From Lacticaseibacillus jixianensis (GTDB lineage: Bacteria > Bacillota > Bacilli > Lactobacillales > Lactobacillaceae): 32,992 nt of DNA. A model generated the notes under the pieces. That model was not told where the DNA came from and ran no database searches. It saw only the letters and a program-made list of their open reading frames with translations. How positions within the stretch are numbered: the stretch's first letter is position 1; each line of letters begins with the position of its first letter. Below, piece after piece: positions 24,350 to 31,766 of this stretch. Location: positions 1-32,992 of the forward strand of contig NZ_RHOJ01000029.1 of assembly GCF_003946485.1 (NCBI RefSeq), in the 5' to 3' direction. Made by a program: the position numbers and the translations under genes.

Positions 24350-24785
24350 GGCCAGTCTCCTGAACGCACACAAAGGGCACCATCCCTTGCGAAATGGTGT
24401 CCCGACCCTCGGGGTTGCCCCCGGGGGATTTGTATTTCCCGGTTTCCCGGGACTGCTACCGCCATGACGTCGCCGCCAAGGTTCGCTGTATTCAGTTAGG
24501 AATGGTAACAGGTATCCTGCCATGCGTCCTGAAAGGACCCCATGCTACGCACATGGTCTTCTTAGCCAAACCGATCGGAAGGCTCAGCATGCCTGGTCAA
24601 CCCCATCGTGCGGGTCGGACAAGCCAGGTAGTTTCCGGGTGTTTCTGGTGAGGTTGTTCCTTCCTCGCCCTCCCATCATCCGCAATCAGAATAACGCCTT
24701 TGCCAACCGTTGACTACCGATTCGACTCCGGTTTACGCAATTCGTTTGCTCGGCTGATCACAATAAGCGGTTTGAACCGTCCGCC
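24350..24785 (-). ncRNA. Candidate structured RNA of unknown family
   Basis: About 435 nt without a credible gene between convergent lacI and pepS. Reading the minus strand, hairpins include: 24378-24399, CACCAT/ATGGTG with a GCAA loop where three inner pairs are two GU and one CG on the minus strand but AC mismatches on the plus strand; 24406-24427, CGGGG-GCAA-CCCCG; 24438-24451, CCCGG-GAAA-CCGGG; 24502-24523, ATGG-CAGG-ATA-CCTG with CCAT; 24592-24628, CCTGG/CCAGG enclosing an inner ACCC/GGGT. Three GNRA tetraloops on one strand argue for a minus-strand RNA. I found no RNase P (GAGGAAAGTCC), tmRNA, SRP or group II domain V signature. It may be a free RNA or the 3' region of the pepS transcript. 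Confidence 0.45.
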
Positions 24786-26018
24786 TTACGCCCAGTCCCC
24801 GTTGCGGAAGATCGGCTTGATGCTGCCGTCCTTTTTGATCCCGTCGATGTTCATCTTTGCCGAGCCCATCATGAAGTCCACGTGCGTGTCCGCGACGTTC
24901 AGCCCGCGCGCCGTGAGTTCTGCCGGCGACAGCGCCGTGCCGCCTTCGATTGAGAAGGGGTACGCCATGCCCAGCGCCATGTGGTCCGATGCGTTCTCGT
25001 CAAATAGGGTGCTGTAGAAAATCAGCCCGGACTGGCTGATCGGGGACGGGTCAGGGACCAGGGAGATCTCACCCAAGGACCGCGCCCCGTTGATCGCCAG
25101 TAGGTGTTGCAGGACCGCGTTGCCCTGACCGGCCTCGGCGGCAACGACCTGGCCGGCCTTAAAGCGGAAATGCATGTCCTGCAAAATACTGCCCGAGTAT
25201 GACAGCGGCTTCGTGGAGGCCACGGTGCCATCAATGCGGCGGTTGTCAGGCGCGGTGAAGACTTCCTCCGTCGGCATGTTGGCCGTGAACACTTCGCCGC
25301 GCGGGTTGGTCGAGCTGCCGCCGTTCCAAACGTGATGTGCCGGCAGGCCGACGGTCAAGTCGGTGCCCGGCGCTTGGTAGTGGAGCGCGTCGAACTGCTC
25401 GGCATTCAGCCAGGCCGCTTTATCCCGCAGTTTGGCCTCGTGGCTGACCCACGCCGCCTCGGGATCTGGTTCGTAGATCCGGACGGTTTTGAAAATGGCG
25501 TCCCAGAGCTTATCCGTCGCGACTGCTGGCGCCTCATCAGGGAAGACCTTGGCGGCCCACTGCGGAGAGGCGGCCCCGATGATCGTCCAGGAGATCGCAT
25601 TGCTGGAGATCGCGTTACTCAGCGGCGCGTAACTTTGCTGAAACGCCTGTTGGTAGGCGGCCACGCGCGCGGGATCGACGCCAGCGAGATTGTCCGGGTC
25701 ACTGGAATGAACGGTGATCCGCTTGGCGTCTTTGCTGAGCCAATCGGTGAACATCGCCTTGACCTGCGGCGGCTGGCGGTTCAGCCGGTCGTCGGCCAGG
25801 TGCAAAATGTCCTGGCGCTTGGCAAAGTCGTCCTGCCACCAGACCGCCACCTCGGCCGCCCCGCGGGCATAGGCCGTCTCGATAATTTGGTGAGCCAGTG
25901 GCAGTTGGTCGGTGCTGATCTGCAAATAGACGGTGTCGCCGGGCTTGACGCCGACGCCGACATCGACCGCCAGGGCTGCGTATTTAGCTAGAAGCGTCGG
26001 AAAATTAGGTAATGTCAT
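24786..26018 (-). CDS. pepS: Aminopeptidase PepS (M29 family)
   Basis: 410 aa, the usual size for family M29 metallo-aminopeptidases, which remove N-terminal residues from peptides in the cytosol and need two divalent metals. The family's metal and catalytic residues are visible: Glu pair in NMPTEEVFTAP, Glu in SLGEISLVP, the His in FDENASDHMALG, and DTHVDFMMG near the C-terminus. The N-terminal half (LLAKYAALAVDVGVGVKPGDTVYLQI) is also typical. AAGGAGG is 9 nt before the ATG. The next same-strand material downstream is the structured region at 24350-24785. Confidence 0.94.
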   Translation of the reverse strand: MTLPNFPTLLAKYAALAVDVGVGVKPGDTVYLQISTDQLPLAHQIIETAYARGAAEVAVWWQDDFAKRQDILHLADDRLNRQPPQVKAMFTDWLSKDAKRITVHSSDPDNLAGVDPARVAAYQQAFQQSYAPLSNAISSNAISWTIIGAASPQWAAKVFPDEAPAVATDKLWDAIFKTVRIYEPDPEAAWVSHEAKLRDKAAWLNAEQFDALHYQAPGTDLTVGLPAHHVWNGGSSTNPRGEVFTANMPTEEVFTAPDNRRIDGTVASTKPLSYSGSILQDMHFRFKAGQVVAAEAGQGNAVLQHLLAINGARSLGEISLVPDPSPISQSGLIFYSTLFDENASDHMALGMAYPFSIEGGTALSPAELTARGLNVADTHVDFMMGSAKMNIDGIKKDGSIKPIFRNGDWA

Positions 26019-26382
26019 CAGTTTGCCTCCTTAAATGATTCCCCTAATTGTAACCGCTGCCGAATGGCGACTCAAGTGCCGCAGGGGCAAGCCTCGGCGA
26101 CCGCCGGCGGTCGAAGCAGAGTGAAGACCACCGGGCCATTGTCATGACAACCTTCTTAAAATTAGAATATAACAAATTATGAATGTCACCCGCTCACCGC
26201 TTGGCTGACCTTGATTCCGTCAAGACAAGGGGGCAAACAGCGGGGTATTAATTACGCCAATAAATTACAGAATGCGATTTTCTTTATAACATTATCTGTT
26301 AAAATAACAGGGTAAGTGTAAAGCTAATGTGTCAATTTATTCGAGTACGAATATAAGTGTCCGGCAAATAGGGGGAACTATT
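26019..26382. other. Regulatory gap between divergent pepS and the TetR gene
   Basis: No gene seen. It holds a perfect 12-bp palindrome TTGTCATGACAA (26139-26150), an AT-rich stretch (26155-26185) that may hold the minus-strand pepS promoter, and the TetR promoter-operator near 26278-26310. Confidence 0.5.
26278..26310 (+). promoter_or_regulatory. Promoter and operator of the TetR gene
   Basis: TTTTCT (26278-26283), 16 nt, TAAAAT (26300-26305). The -10 sits inside a perfect inverted repeat, CTGTTA-AAA-TAACAG (26296-26310), a typical TetR-type operator placed for autorepression. Confidence 0.6.
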
Positions 26383-26988
26383 ATGGCACGGAAAAAAACA
26401 ATTACGCGCGACCAGATTCTGAGCGCCGCGTACGCCTTGGTGGTTGAAGAGGGGTTCAAGCACTTCACGGCGCGTAACATTGCTCGGCGGATGGGATGCT
26501 CGACCCAGCCGATCTACCTTGAATTCACCAACATGGCAGATCTCAAGCAGGCGGTCCTGGACGAAATTAAGGACACCTTGAGCACCAAGATGAGTCGCCG
26601 CTTCACCACTGATCCAATCGTGGATCTGGGCTTGGCGTACATCAACTTCGCGCTGGACAACCGTGCCTTGTACCGCGCCGTCTTCATTGAAGATCACTTC
26701 GGCGTCGAGGAGATGCGAGAGTTTGCTTTCAACACCGCCTTTGAGCGCCTTGAACGCTACGCCCCTGCCGAGGCGATCAGCGAAGAACAAAAGCGAAACA
26801 CGATTTCGGGCCTGTGGATCGTGGCCACCGGCATCGCCAATCTGATGGCGCCAAACTTCATTGATATCAGTCGTGAGCAGATGATCGACATCTTGCAGGC
26901 GGTGGTCCACGATTTCATCGTCAACAAGCGCTTCGGTCCGGATGCGGTCAAGATGGATCTGCACGCGGCGCTTAAACGGGCGGAATAA
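26383..26988 (+). CDS. TetR/AcrR family transcriptional regulator
   Basis: 201 aa. The N-terminal DNA-binding domain reads ITRDQILSAAYALVVEEGFKHFTARNIARRMGCSTQPIYLEFTNMADLKQAVLDE, with the helix-turn-helix in TARNIARRMGCSTQPIYLEF. The C-terminal ligand domain is all-helical and not assignable. ATG 26383 has GGGGGAA upstream; an in-frame ATG at 26329 lacks one. No transporter or enzyme gene is directly linked on the same strand, so the target may be itself or distant; DUF2252 lies beyond a terminator. Confidence 0.9.
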   Translation: MARKKTITRDQILSAAYALVVEEGFKHFTARNIARRMGCSTQPIYLEFTNMADLKQAVLDEIKDTLSTKMSRRFTTDPIVDLGLAYINFALDNRALYRAVFIEDHFGVEEMREFAFNTAFERLERYAPAEAISEEQKRNTISGLWIVATGIANLMAPNFIDISREQMIDILQAVVHDFIVNKRFGPDAVKMDLHAALKRAE

Positions 26989-27004
26989 ATGAAAAAGATC
27001 ACTG

Positions 27005-27030
27005 AGAGTCGCGCCGTGCGGCTCTTTTTT
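27005..27030 (+). terminator. Terminator of the TetR gene
   Basis: AGAGTCGC/GCGGCTCT with a GCCGT loop and one GT wobble, then TTTTTT. Confidence 0.88.
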
Positions 27031-27034
27031 GCAA

Positions 27035-27130
27035 GGTGCGCAGGGTCGACGCACTTAGCCCGCCGGCTGGCCTAGCTCCAAGCATTGCCGCCCGGCTCAT
27101 CGCGGGGCCTGTGCGGCGGGGTGTCGACCT
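27035..27130 (+). repeat. Dispersed repeat, copy 2 (long stem-loop)
   Basis: Bases 27035-27066 match 10986-11017 with four mismatches. In this copy GGTCGAC (27044-27050) and CCCGCCG (27059-27065) find perfect partners CGGCGGG and GTCGACC at about 27114-27129, giving a two-part stem with an internal loop. It lies between the TetR terminator and the DUF2252 start, so it may be a leader or an independent small RNA. Confidence 0.55.
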
Positions 27131-27181
27131 TGCCATCCCAGGCGCCTTGCGCTAACTTGGAGAAAGAAAGCAGGTGCGTTG

Positions 27182-28543
27182 ATGCGGGCAGAAATGATCG
27201 AGGAGCTCAAGAAGCTTCAGCGGCAGACGAATATTACCAATATTTTGGCGTTGCATGACCTGGGGAAGGCGCACCGTAATTCGGTGCCGCTGACGGCCCT
27301 TGGCCGGCGCCCGGTGATCGAGCGCGATCCCGTCATGTTCATTGAAGCGATCGAAGCCAATCTGATCCAGGAACTGCTGCCGCAGCGCCACGAGAAGATG
27401 GCCGCCAATCCCGCCGCTTTTTTCCGCGGGACCGCGGAGCTGATGGCGTACGATCTCAGCCACGAGCCCCAGTCGCACCTGCGCGTGCTGACTGACGGCG
27501 ATGCGCACCTGCAGAACTTCGGCTTCTACGCTTCACCAGAGCGCAACATGCTGTTTGACCTGAACGACTTCGATGAGGCGGCGCCGAACTCGTTTGAATT
27601 TGACGTGAAGCGCCTGGCGACGTCCATTTACCTGTTTGGCGGCCAGGAGCACTTCGGCGAAACGGCGGTGGACGTCCTGGTCCAAGCGGTCGCCCGCACC
27701 TACCGCAAGACGCTGAAAAAAGCGTTCAAGACCGGAGCGCTGGAACGCTTCTACGCCAGCACCGCCGTGGGCAGCATGGCTGCCGGGCTGCCAGAGGAGG
27801 CAGACGCCGAGTTTGTCCGGGAGGTCGTCAGAAAGGCCGCCAACCGCGATAACGAATCGGTGGTCAAGAAGTTCACCGTCCAAAATGGCACCCACCTGCG
27901 CTTCAAGGATGCCCCGCCGCGCTCTGTCCACCTGGAGCAGGGCCAGGAAATCGCGCTGATGCACGGCTTCCTCCAGTATCAGCAGACCACCCGCGCGGAC
28001 GTGGCGCTGCTGCTGGGGCAGTACCACATCACCGACATCATTCGCCACTCTGTCGGCATCGGCAGCTTTGGCACGAGTTGTTACCTGATCCTGCTGACGG
28101 GCCTGGGCGGCTCCCACCTGGTGCTGCAGGTGAAGGAGGCCCTGCCGCGGCGGCGTGACCTGTTGCCAAAGCGGCTGGCGGTCAATCTGGATCAGGAGAT
28201 CAGCGAAGGCCAGCGCATCATTTCCTCCACGCAGATCTTGCAGAAGGCCTCGGATCCGTTTCTGGGCTGGTTCAACGTCGACGGCAAGAGCTTCTACGTG
28301 CGGCAGTTCCGCGACATGAAGGGCTCCATCGACGTCGCCACACTTTCTTGGCCGCAGTACCAAGCCTATGCCCGGGTCTGCGGCTACCTGCTGGCGATGG
28401 CCCACGCCCAAAGCCCGATGGCCGCGGTGGCGGCTGGGTACATGAACAAGGATTTTGATCGGGCAATTCAGCACTGGGCGAAAAATTACCTGCATCAGGT
28501 GACCGCGGATTACGCAGCCTTTATTGAAAAGTTCGCAATTTGA
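27182..28543 (+). CDS. DUF2252 family protein
   Basis: 453 aa. The family's N-terminal signature is complete: RHEKMAANPAAFFRGTAELMAYDL, then DGDAHLQNFGFYASPERNMLFDLNDFDEAAPNSFEFDVKRLATSI. The DGDAHLQNFG and DLNDFDE motifs resemble the catalytic and metal loops of kinase-like phosphotransferases (HGDLHxxN and IDFD), so a small-molecule kinase-like activity is conceivable but unproven. ATG 27182 has AGGTG 5 nt upstream; TTG 27179 is possible. A hairpin at 28554 ends the gene. The preceding region is the second copy of the dispersed repeat. Confidence 0.88.
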   Translation: MRAEMIEELKKLQRQTNITNILALHDLGKAHRNSVPLTALGRRPVIERDPVMFIEAIEANLIQELLPQRHEKMAANPAAFFRGTAELMAYDLSHEPQSHLRVLTDGDAHLQNFGFYASPERNMLFDLNDFDEAAPNSFEFDVKRLATSIYLFGGQEHFGETAVDVLVQAVARTYRKTLKKAFKTGALERFYASTAVGSMAAGLPEEADAEFVREVVRKAANRDNESVVKKFTVQNGTHLRFKDAPPRSVHLEQGQEIALMHGFLQYQQTTRADVALLLGQYHITDIIRHSVGIGSFGTSCYLILLTGLGGSHLVLQVKEALPRRRDLLPKRLAVNLDQEISEGQRIISSTQILQKASDPFLGWFNVDGKSFYVRQFRDMKGSIDVATLSWPQYQAYARVCGYLLAMAHAQSPMAAVAAGYMNKDFDRAIQHWAKNYLHQVTADYAAFIEKFAI

Positions 28544-28553
28544 TCATTATTTT

Positions 28554-28582
28554 GGGCGCAGATGATTATTTGCGTCCTTTCT
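28554..28582 (+). terminator. Terminator of the DUF2252 gene
   Basis: GGGCGCA pairs with TGCGTCC (one GT) around a 10-nt loop, followed by TTTCT. Confidence 0.65.
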
Positions 28583-28596
28583 AAGTCGAAATCTTT

Positions 28597-28625
28597 GACC
28601 CCAGGCCTGAAAGTGCTTACGCTGT
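28597..28625 (+). promoter_or_regulatory. Promoter of the 122-aa hypothetical gene, with a cre-like site
   Basis: TTGACC, a 17-nt spacer and TACGCT form a plausible promoter at about 28597-28625. TGAAAGTGCTTACG inside it resembles a cre site with T for C at the centre. Confidence 0.4.
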
Positions 28626-28656
28626 CCCCGAAACCAAAAAAAAGGGGTGAAACGCC

Positions 28657-29025
28657 ATGATTCAGACTTTCGTTGCCTTAGCTGACGCCATGGCGGCAGC
28701 GCGGCCGGTGATCACGATCACTGACCCGGTGGTGATCGGATTGATCTTTAGCTTCTCTGACGCCTGGCAGACGCCGGCCACCGTTGGCGGCGGGCAAACA
28801 CCCGCCATGCACGAGGCGAGTTTTGCGGCTCAGCTGTACCGGCTGCTGTACCACGCCAGCCCCGGTTTGGCGCTACATATGCAGCCGCGCTTTTATTTAA
28901 ACGGGGCGTACTTCGGGGCCTCGGTCGCTTCGACTCAGCAGTTCTTCTTAGCCGCCTCACAGTACGAATTCATCCTGGCCGGGCCGAACTTACTCACCCT
29001 CACGCGCAGTGACTACCGCTCGTGA
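28657..29025 (+). CDS. Hypothetical protein
   Basis: 122 aa that I do not recognise. AGGGGTGAAA precedes the ATG and the frame follows the GC bias of neighbours, so it is probably real. There is no signal peptide; the middle is amphipathic (MHEASFAAQLYRLLYHASPGLALHMQPRFYLNGAYFGASVASTQQFFLAASQYEFILAG), suggesting a mixed alpha/beta fold. It has its own promoter and no obvious terminator before the lipoprotein gene 105 nt later. Confidence 0.65.
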   Translation: MIQTFVALADAMAAARPVITITDPVVIGLIFSFSDAWQTPATVGGGQTPAMHEASFAAQLYRLLYHASPGLALHMQPRFYLNGAYFGASVASTQQFFLAASQYEFILAGPNLLTLTRSDYRS

Positions 29026-29087
29026 GCGGCGACCTAACGAATATGTCACGCCCGCCCCAAAATCCAGCAGTGGGTCATGCTTTCGGG

Positions 29088-29120
29088 TATAATAACGGTG
29101 TAAAAGGAAGCGCTTTGGAG
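29088..29120 (+). promoter_or_regulatory. -10 box and cre-like palindrome before the lipoprotein gene
   Basis: TATAAT (29088-29093) is followed by GGAAGCGCTTTGG (about 29107-29119), whose AAGCGCTT core matches cre and LacI operators and touches the ribosome-binding site GGAGG. Confidence 0.45.
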
Positions 29121-29130
29121 GCGAGTCATC

Positions 29131-29952
29131 ATGAAGAAAAGTATCTTGATCGTACCGCTAACGCTGCTGGTGCTGGGCACCGCTGCGTGTGGAAATCAGG
29201 GCAGCACCGACTCCTCGACCAGCAAGACCAGTTCCAGTAAGGTGCAAAAAAAGGCGAAGCCGAAGACCAGCAGCAAGGCCACTGCGTCCAGCCAGGCGAC
29301 CAGCACTAGCGAAAGCAGCAGTGAAGCCAGCAGCGCGGCGCCTGCGGATCGGCTGACGACCATGAAGCAGGCGGTCCAAGCCAAGGTGCCCGGCGCAAAA
29401 TTTCCAAGCGTGTACAGCGCCGCTACCGGTAAGCACCTGAATGTGCAGGCCGTTGGCGACAGCAGCAATTACGGGCTTTACCTGAGCGAAGGCAGTCAGC
29501 TGCCGTTTAACGACGCCAGCCTGGACGGCCTCGTCGCGCCGATCGCGATCAAGAAGACCACTTATGGCTCTGCGGCTGCCGCGGAAGCGCAGATCAACTA
29601 CCGGCCGCAGCAGGCCGGCCTGCCGAAAGTCGACGTGGGGGATAATCTGACGGCGACTGAGGAAGGCGCCGCGGGGTCGACTTACCTCACTTGGGAAGAG
29701 GGCCGCTGGTCACTTTCTCTGCAGGCGTCCACGATTAACGGTGAAGACCCGCTGCCACTGGCCAAGCAGATCACCACGCTGCTGAGCCAGGAGATGCTGC
29801 CGGTGCCGGCTGGACATGGAGCCATCAGCGTTTCCACGACCACGACCAACAGTCGCAACAACACCGTCACCTGGCGGGAGGGCAATGCCGTGTACGTGGT
29901 GTCCAGCACCAGCCCGCTGAAGGCGCTGCAAACGGCGATCGACCTTAAATAA
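29131..29952 (+). CDS. Putative lipoprotein with Ser/Thr/Lys-rich linker
   Basis: 273 aa. The signal peptide MKKSILIVPLTLLVLGTAAC ends in a lipobox, with Cys20 as the lipidated residue. A low-complexity linker (Ser, Thr, Lys, Ala; about residues 22-72) leads to a globular domain of about 200 aa that I cannot assign, with Tyr/Trp-rich strands (YGLYLSEGSQLPF, TYLTWEEGRWSLSLQAS, NTVTWREGNAVYVVSS) suggesting a beta-sheet fold. GGAGG is upstream of the ATG. The strong hairpin at 29975 ends the unit. Anchored on the outer face of the membrane. Confidence 0.85.
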   Translation: MKKSILIVPLTLLVLGTAACGNQGSTDSSTSKTSSSKVQKKAKPKTSSKATASSQATSTSESSSEASSAAPADRLTTMKQAVQAKVPGAKFPSVYSAATGKHLNVQAVGDSSNYGLYLSEGSQLPFNDASLDGLVAPIAIKKTTYGSAAAAEAQINYRPQQAGLPKVDVGDNLTATEEGAAGSTYLTWEEGRWSLSLQASTINGEDPLPLAKQITTLLSQEMLPVPAGHGAISVSTTTTNSRNNTVTWREGNAVYVVSSTSPLKALQTAIDLK

Positions 29953-29974
29953 ACCGCGTCTCTCTGACGCCATC

Positions 29975-30003
29975 GCAGCAGCCCAGCGGGGCTGCTGCTT
30001 TTT
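29975..30003 (+). terminator. Terminator of the lipoprotein gene
   Basis: GCAGCAGCCC pairs perfectly with GGGCTGCTGC around AGCG, followed by TTTTT. Confidence 0.9.
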
Positions 30004-30057
30004 CATGGCGAGCGGCCCGCCGGCCAGGTTTTTCAGCAAAGCAGGGGACGTCTTTGG

Positions 30058-30063
30058 TATAAT
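30058..30063 (+). promoter_or_regulatory. -10 box of the YihY/BrkB gene
   Basis: A perfect TATAAT 43 nt before the start; no clear -35. Confidence 0.5.
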
Positions 30064-30100
30064 TGGAGTGATCAAACGGGTGGAAGGGAGGAATGCAGTG

Positions 30101-31135
30101 ATGAGCAGTAGCGGGCCCAAGGCGGTCATTGAACGGCAGGCCAAGCAAAAAAAGCGCCTCACCGAAGCGCAAAAGCAGGCCATCCATTCCGGTCAGGTGC
30201 CACTGGCCACGATCGCGGTGTCGCGCGGGATCAAGCTGCGCGAGGCGATCAAGCTTATGTACGACCGGATCATGGATGCCCAGATCGGCGTCATGTCTGC
30301 CGCGTTGGCCTATTACACGCTGCTGTCGCTGTTTCCCATTTTCATCGTGGTGGGGAACTTGCTGCCCGTCTTCGGCTTCAGCTATTCTCAGATCCAGGGC
30401 TACCTCACCCAGGTGATCCCCACCGGGGTCATGAACTTCATCAATCCCATTATTCGCAACCTGATCGCCAGCTCGTCCGGCTCGGTGCTGTCCGTCGCGG
30501 GGCTCGTCACGCTGTGGACGGCCGGGCTGGCGGTCAACGGCCTGAAGACGGGGTTCAACCGGGCGTACGACGTCAAACCGCGGCAGAATTATTTCGTGCA
30601 GCGGCTGCTGTCCATGGTCATCATCTTCTTCATGATCCTGATGCTGGGCGGCGTCATGGTGGCGTACACCTTCGGCCGCCAATTCCTAGAGTGGCTGGTG
30701 CCGCTGCTCCGCCTCTCGACGCAGTGGCTGGACACCTTCAACACCTGGCGCTGGCCAGTGACGCTGACGGCGCTGTTTCTGGTGATTTTTGTGATCGATT
30801 TCCTCCTCCCGAACGCCCGCATCAAGTTCTGGACGATCATTCCAGGCGGCACGTTCACCGTGGTCAGCTGGCTGGCGCTTGGGCAGATCTTCTCGTGGTA
30901 CATGCGCCGGTTCGGCACGCGGATCTCGACCTACGGCACCCTGTCGACCGTGATCGCGCTGCTGCTGTGGCTGGATCTTATGGCCATGCTGTGGCTGATC
31001 GGCGTGGTCGTCAACGCCATCATCGCCGAGTACTACGGCGGGCGGCCCGAGGACAGCAAGGGGAAGGTCCACGATTTGATCCGCCGCAACCGGCAGGAGC
31101 TGGCGGCAAGGCGGCAAGATCAAATCTTCAAATAA
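30101..31135 (+). CDS. YihY/virulence factor BrkB family membrane protein
   Basis: 344 aa. A basic cytosolic N-terminus (about 45 residues) is followed by the family's six-helix membrane domain: MSAALAYYTLLSLFPIFIVVGNLLPVFGF, SVLSVAGLVTLWTAGLAVNGL, GFNRAYDVKPRQNYFVQRLLSMVIIF, then FIIPGGTFTVVSWLALGQIFSWYMRRFG-like residues and YGTLSTVIALLLWLDLMAMLWLIGVVVNAII. YihY proteins are conserved membrane proteins once mislabelled as RNase BN; the function is unknown, possibly transport. ATG 30101 lies 9 nt and GTG 30098 6 nt after AAGGGAGG. The tail is charged. Confidence 0.92.
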   Translation: MSSSGPKAVIERQAKQKKRLTEAQKQAIHSGQVPLATIAVSRGIKLREAIKLMYDRIMDAQIGVMSAALAYYTLLSLFPIFIVVGNLLPVFGFSYSQIQGYLTQVIPTGVMNFINPIIRNLIASSSGSVLSVAGLVTLWTAGLAVNGLKTGFNRAYDVKPRQNYFVQRLLSMVIIFFMILMLGGVMVAYTFGRQFLEWLVPLLRLSTQWLDTFNTWRWPVTLTALFLVIFVIDFLLPNARIKFWTIIPGGTFTVVSWLALGQIFSWYMRRFGTRISTYGTLSTVIALLLWLDLMAMLWLIGVVVNAIIAEYYGGRPEDSKGKVHDLIRRNRQELAARRQDQIFK

Positions 31136-31136
31136 A

Positions 31137-31176
31137 AAAGAAGACCCATCGCCACACTTTCGGTGATGGGTCTTCC
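31137..31176. terminator. Bidirectional terminator between YihY and glutathione peroxidase
   Basis: GAAGACCCATCGCC pairs with GGTGATGGGTCTTC (one GT). An A-run on the left gives the U-tract for the minus-strand gene; the plus-strand side has TCTTCCT. Confidence 0.8.
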
Positions 31177-31180
31177 TGCG

Positions 31181-31654
31181 TTATAGGACCTGCTTAATTG
31201 CCGGGATCATCTTGTCCGGTGTGGTCTTTGGGGCGAAGCGTGCCACCACATTGCCATCGCGGTCAACGAGGAACTTAGTGAAGTTCCACTTGATCTTCTT
31301 GGTGCCAAGCGCACCGGGCGCTTTCTCGGTCAGATAGCCGAACAGGGGCTGGGCCTCTTCACCGTTTACCGGTCCAACCGCGTGCATGGGAAAGGTCACG
31401 CCGTAAGTCGTCCGGCATGCGGCAGCCGCAGCCTGACCATCGCCGATCTCCTGGTGGAACTGATCGGAAGGAAAGCCCAGGATCACCAGCCCCTGATTCT
31501 GATACTGCTTGTAGATCTCCTCAAGCTGGCCGAATTGCGGTGCGAACCCGCACTTAGTTGCCGTGTTGACGATCACCATGGGCTGGCCGCGGTACTTACT
31601 CAGCGAGTAGGTGGTACCATTATCCAGCGTTACCGAATAGTCATAAATGCTCAT
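31181..31654 (-). CDS. Glutathione peroxidase family protein
   Basis: 157 aa. The peroxidatic Cys is in NTATKCGFAPQ, the Gln of the catalytic site in FPSDQF and the Trp in KWNFTKFLVDRDGNV, so the triad is intact. A second Cys in ACRTTYGVTFP could resolve the disulfide, so thioredoxin rather than glutathione is the likely reductant. The usual FPCNQF reads FPSDQF here, losing one conserved Cys. The start MSIYDY is preferred to the extended frame to 31708. Minus-strand promoter: TTGCGC, 18 nt, TACAAT (31679-31708). The flavodoxin gene lies upstream on the same strand, separated by a terminator. Confidence 0.92.
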   Translation of the reverse strand: MSIYDYSVTLDNGTTYSLSKYRGQPMVIVNTATKCGFAPQFGQLEEIYKQYQNQGLVILGFPSDQFHQEIGDGQAAAAACRTTYGVTFPMHAVGPVNGEEAQPLFGYLTEKAPGALGTKKIKWNFTKFLVDRDGNVVARFAPKTTPDKMIPAIKQVL

Positions 31655-31719
31655 CGAAAGCGCCCCCTTATTACGATTATTGTAATCCCAACGATGAGCC
31701 AAGCGCAAACTAATTGGCT

Positions 31720-31751
31720 AAAATAAAAGCCGACTTCAGTCAGTCGGCTTT
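31720..31751 (-). terminator. Terminator of the flavodoxin gene
   Basis: AAAGCCGACT/AGTCGGCTTT with a 6-nt loop; on the minus strand the U-tract TTTTATTTT follows. Confidence 0.85.
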
Positions 31752-31766
31752 CCCGGTTATATGTTG

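Noticed and set aside
24394-24651. Small open frames on both strands of the lacI-pepS gap
   Set aside because: No ribosome-binding sites or recognisable sequence; the region is dominated by RNA-like stems.
24350-24785. RNase P RNA, tmRNA, SRP RNA or group II intron
   Set aside because: The diagnostic strings (GAGGAAAGTCC, the tmRNA GGATTCGACAGG start, the SRP GGAAGGAAGCAG loop, domain V) were looked for and not found. ACCGATTCGAC at 24716 on the plus strand looks similar to the tmRNA start but would run into pepS coding sequence.
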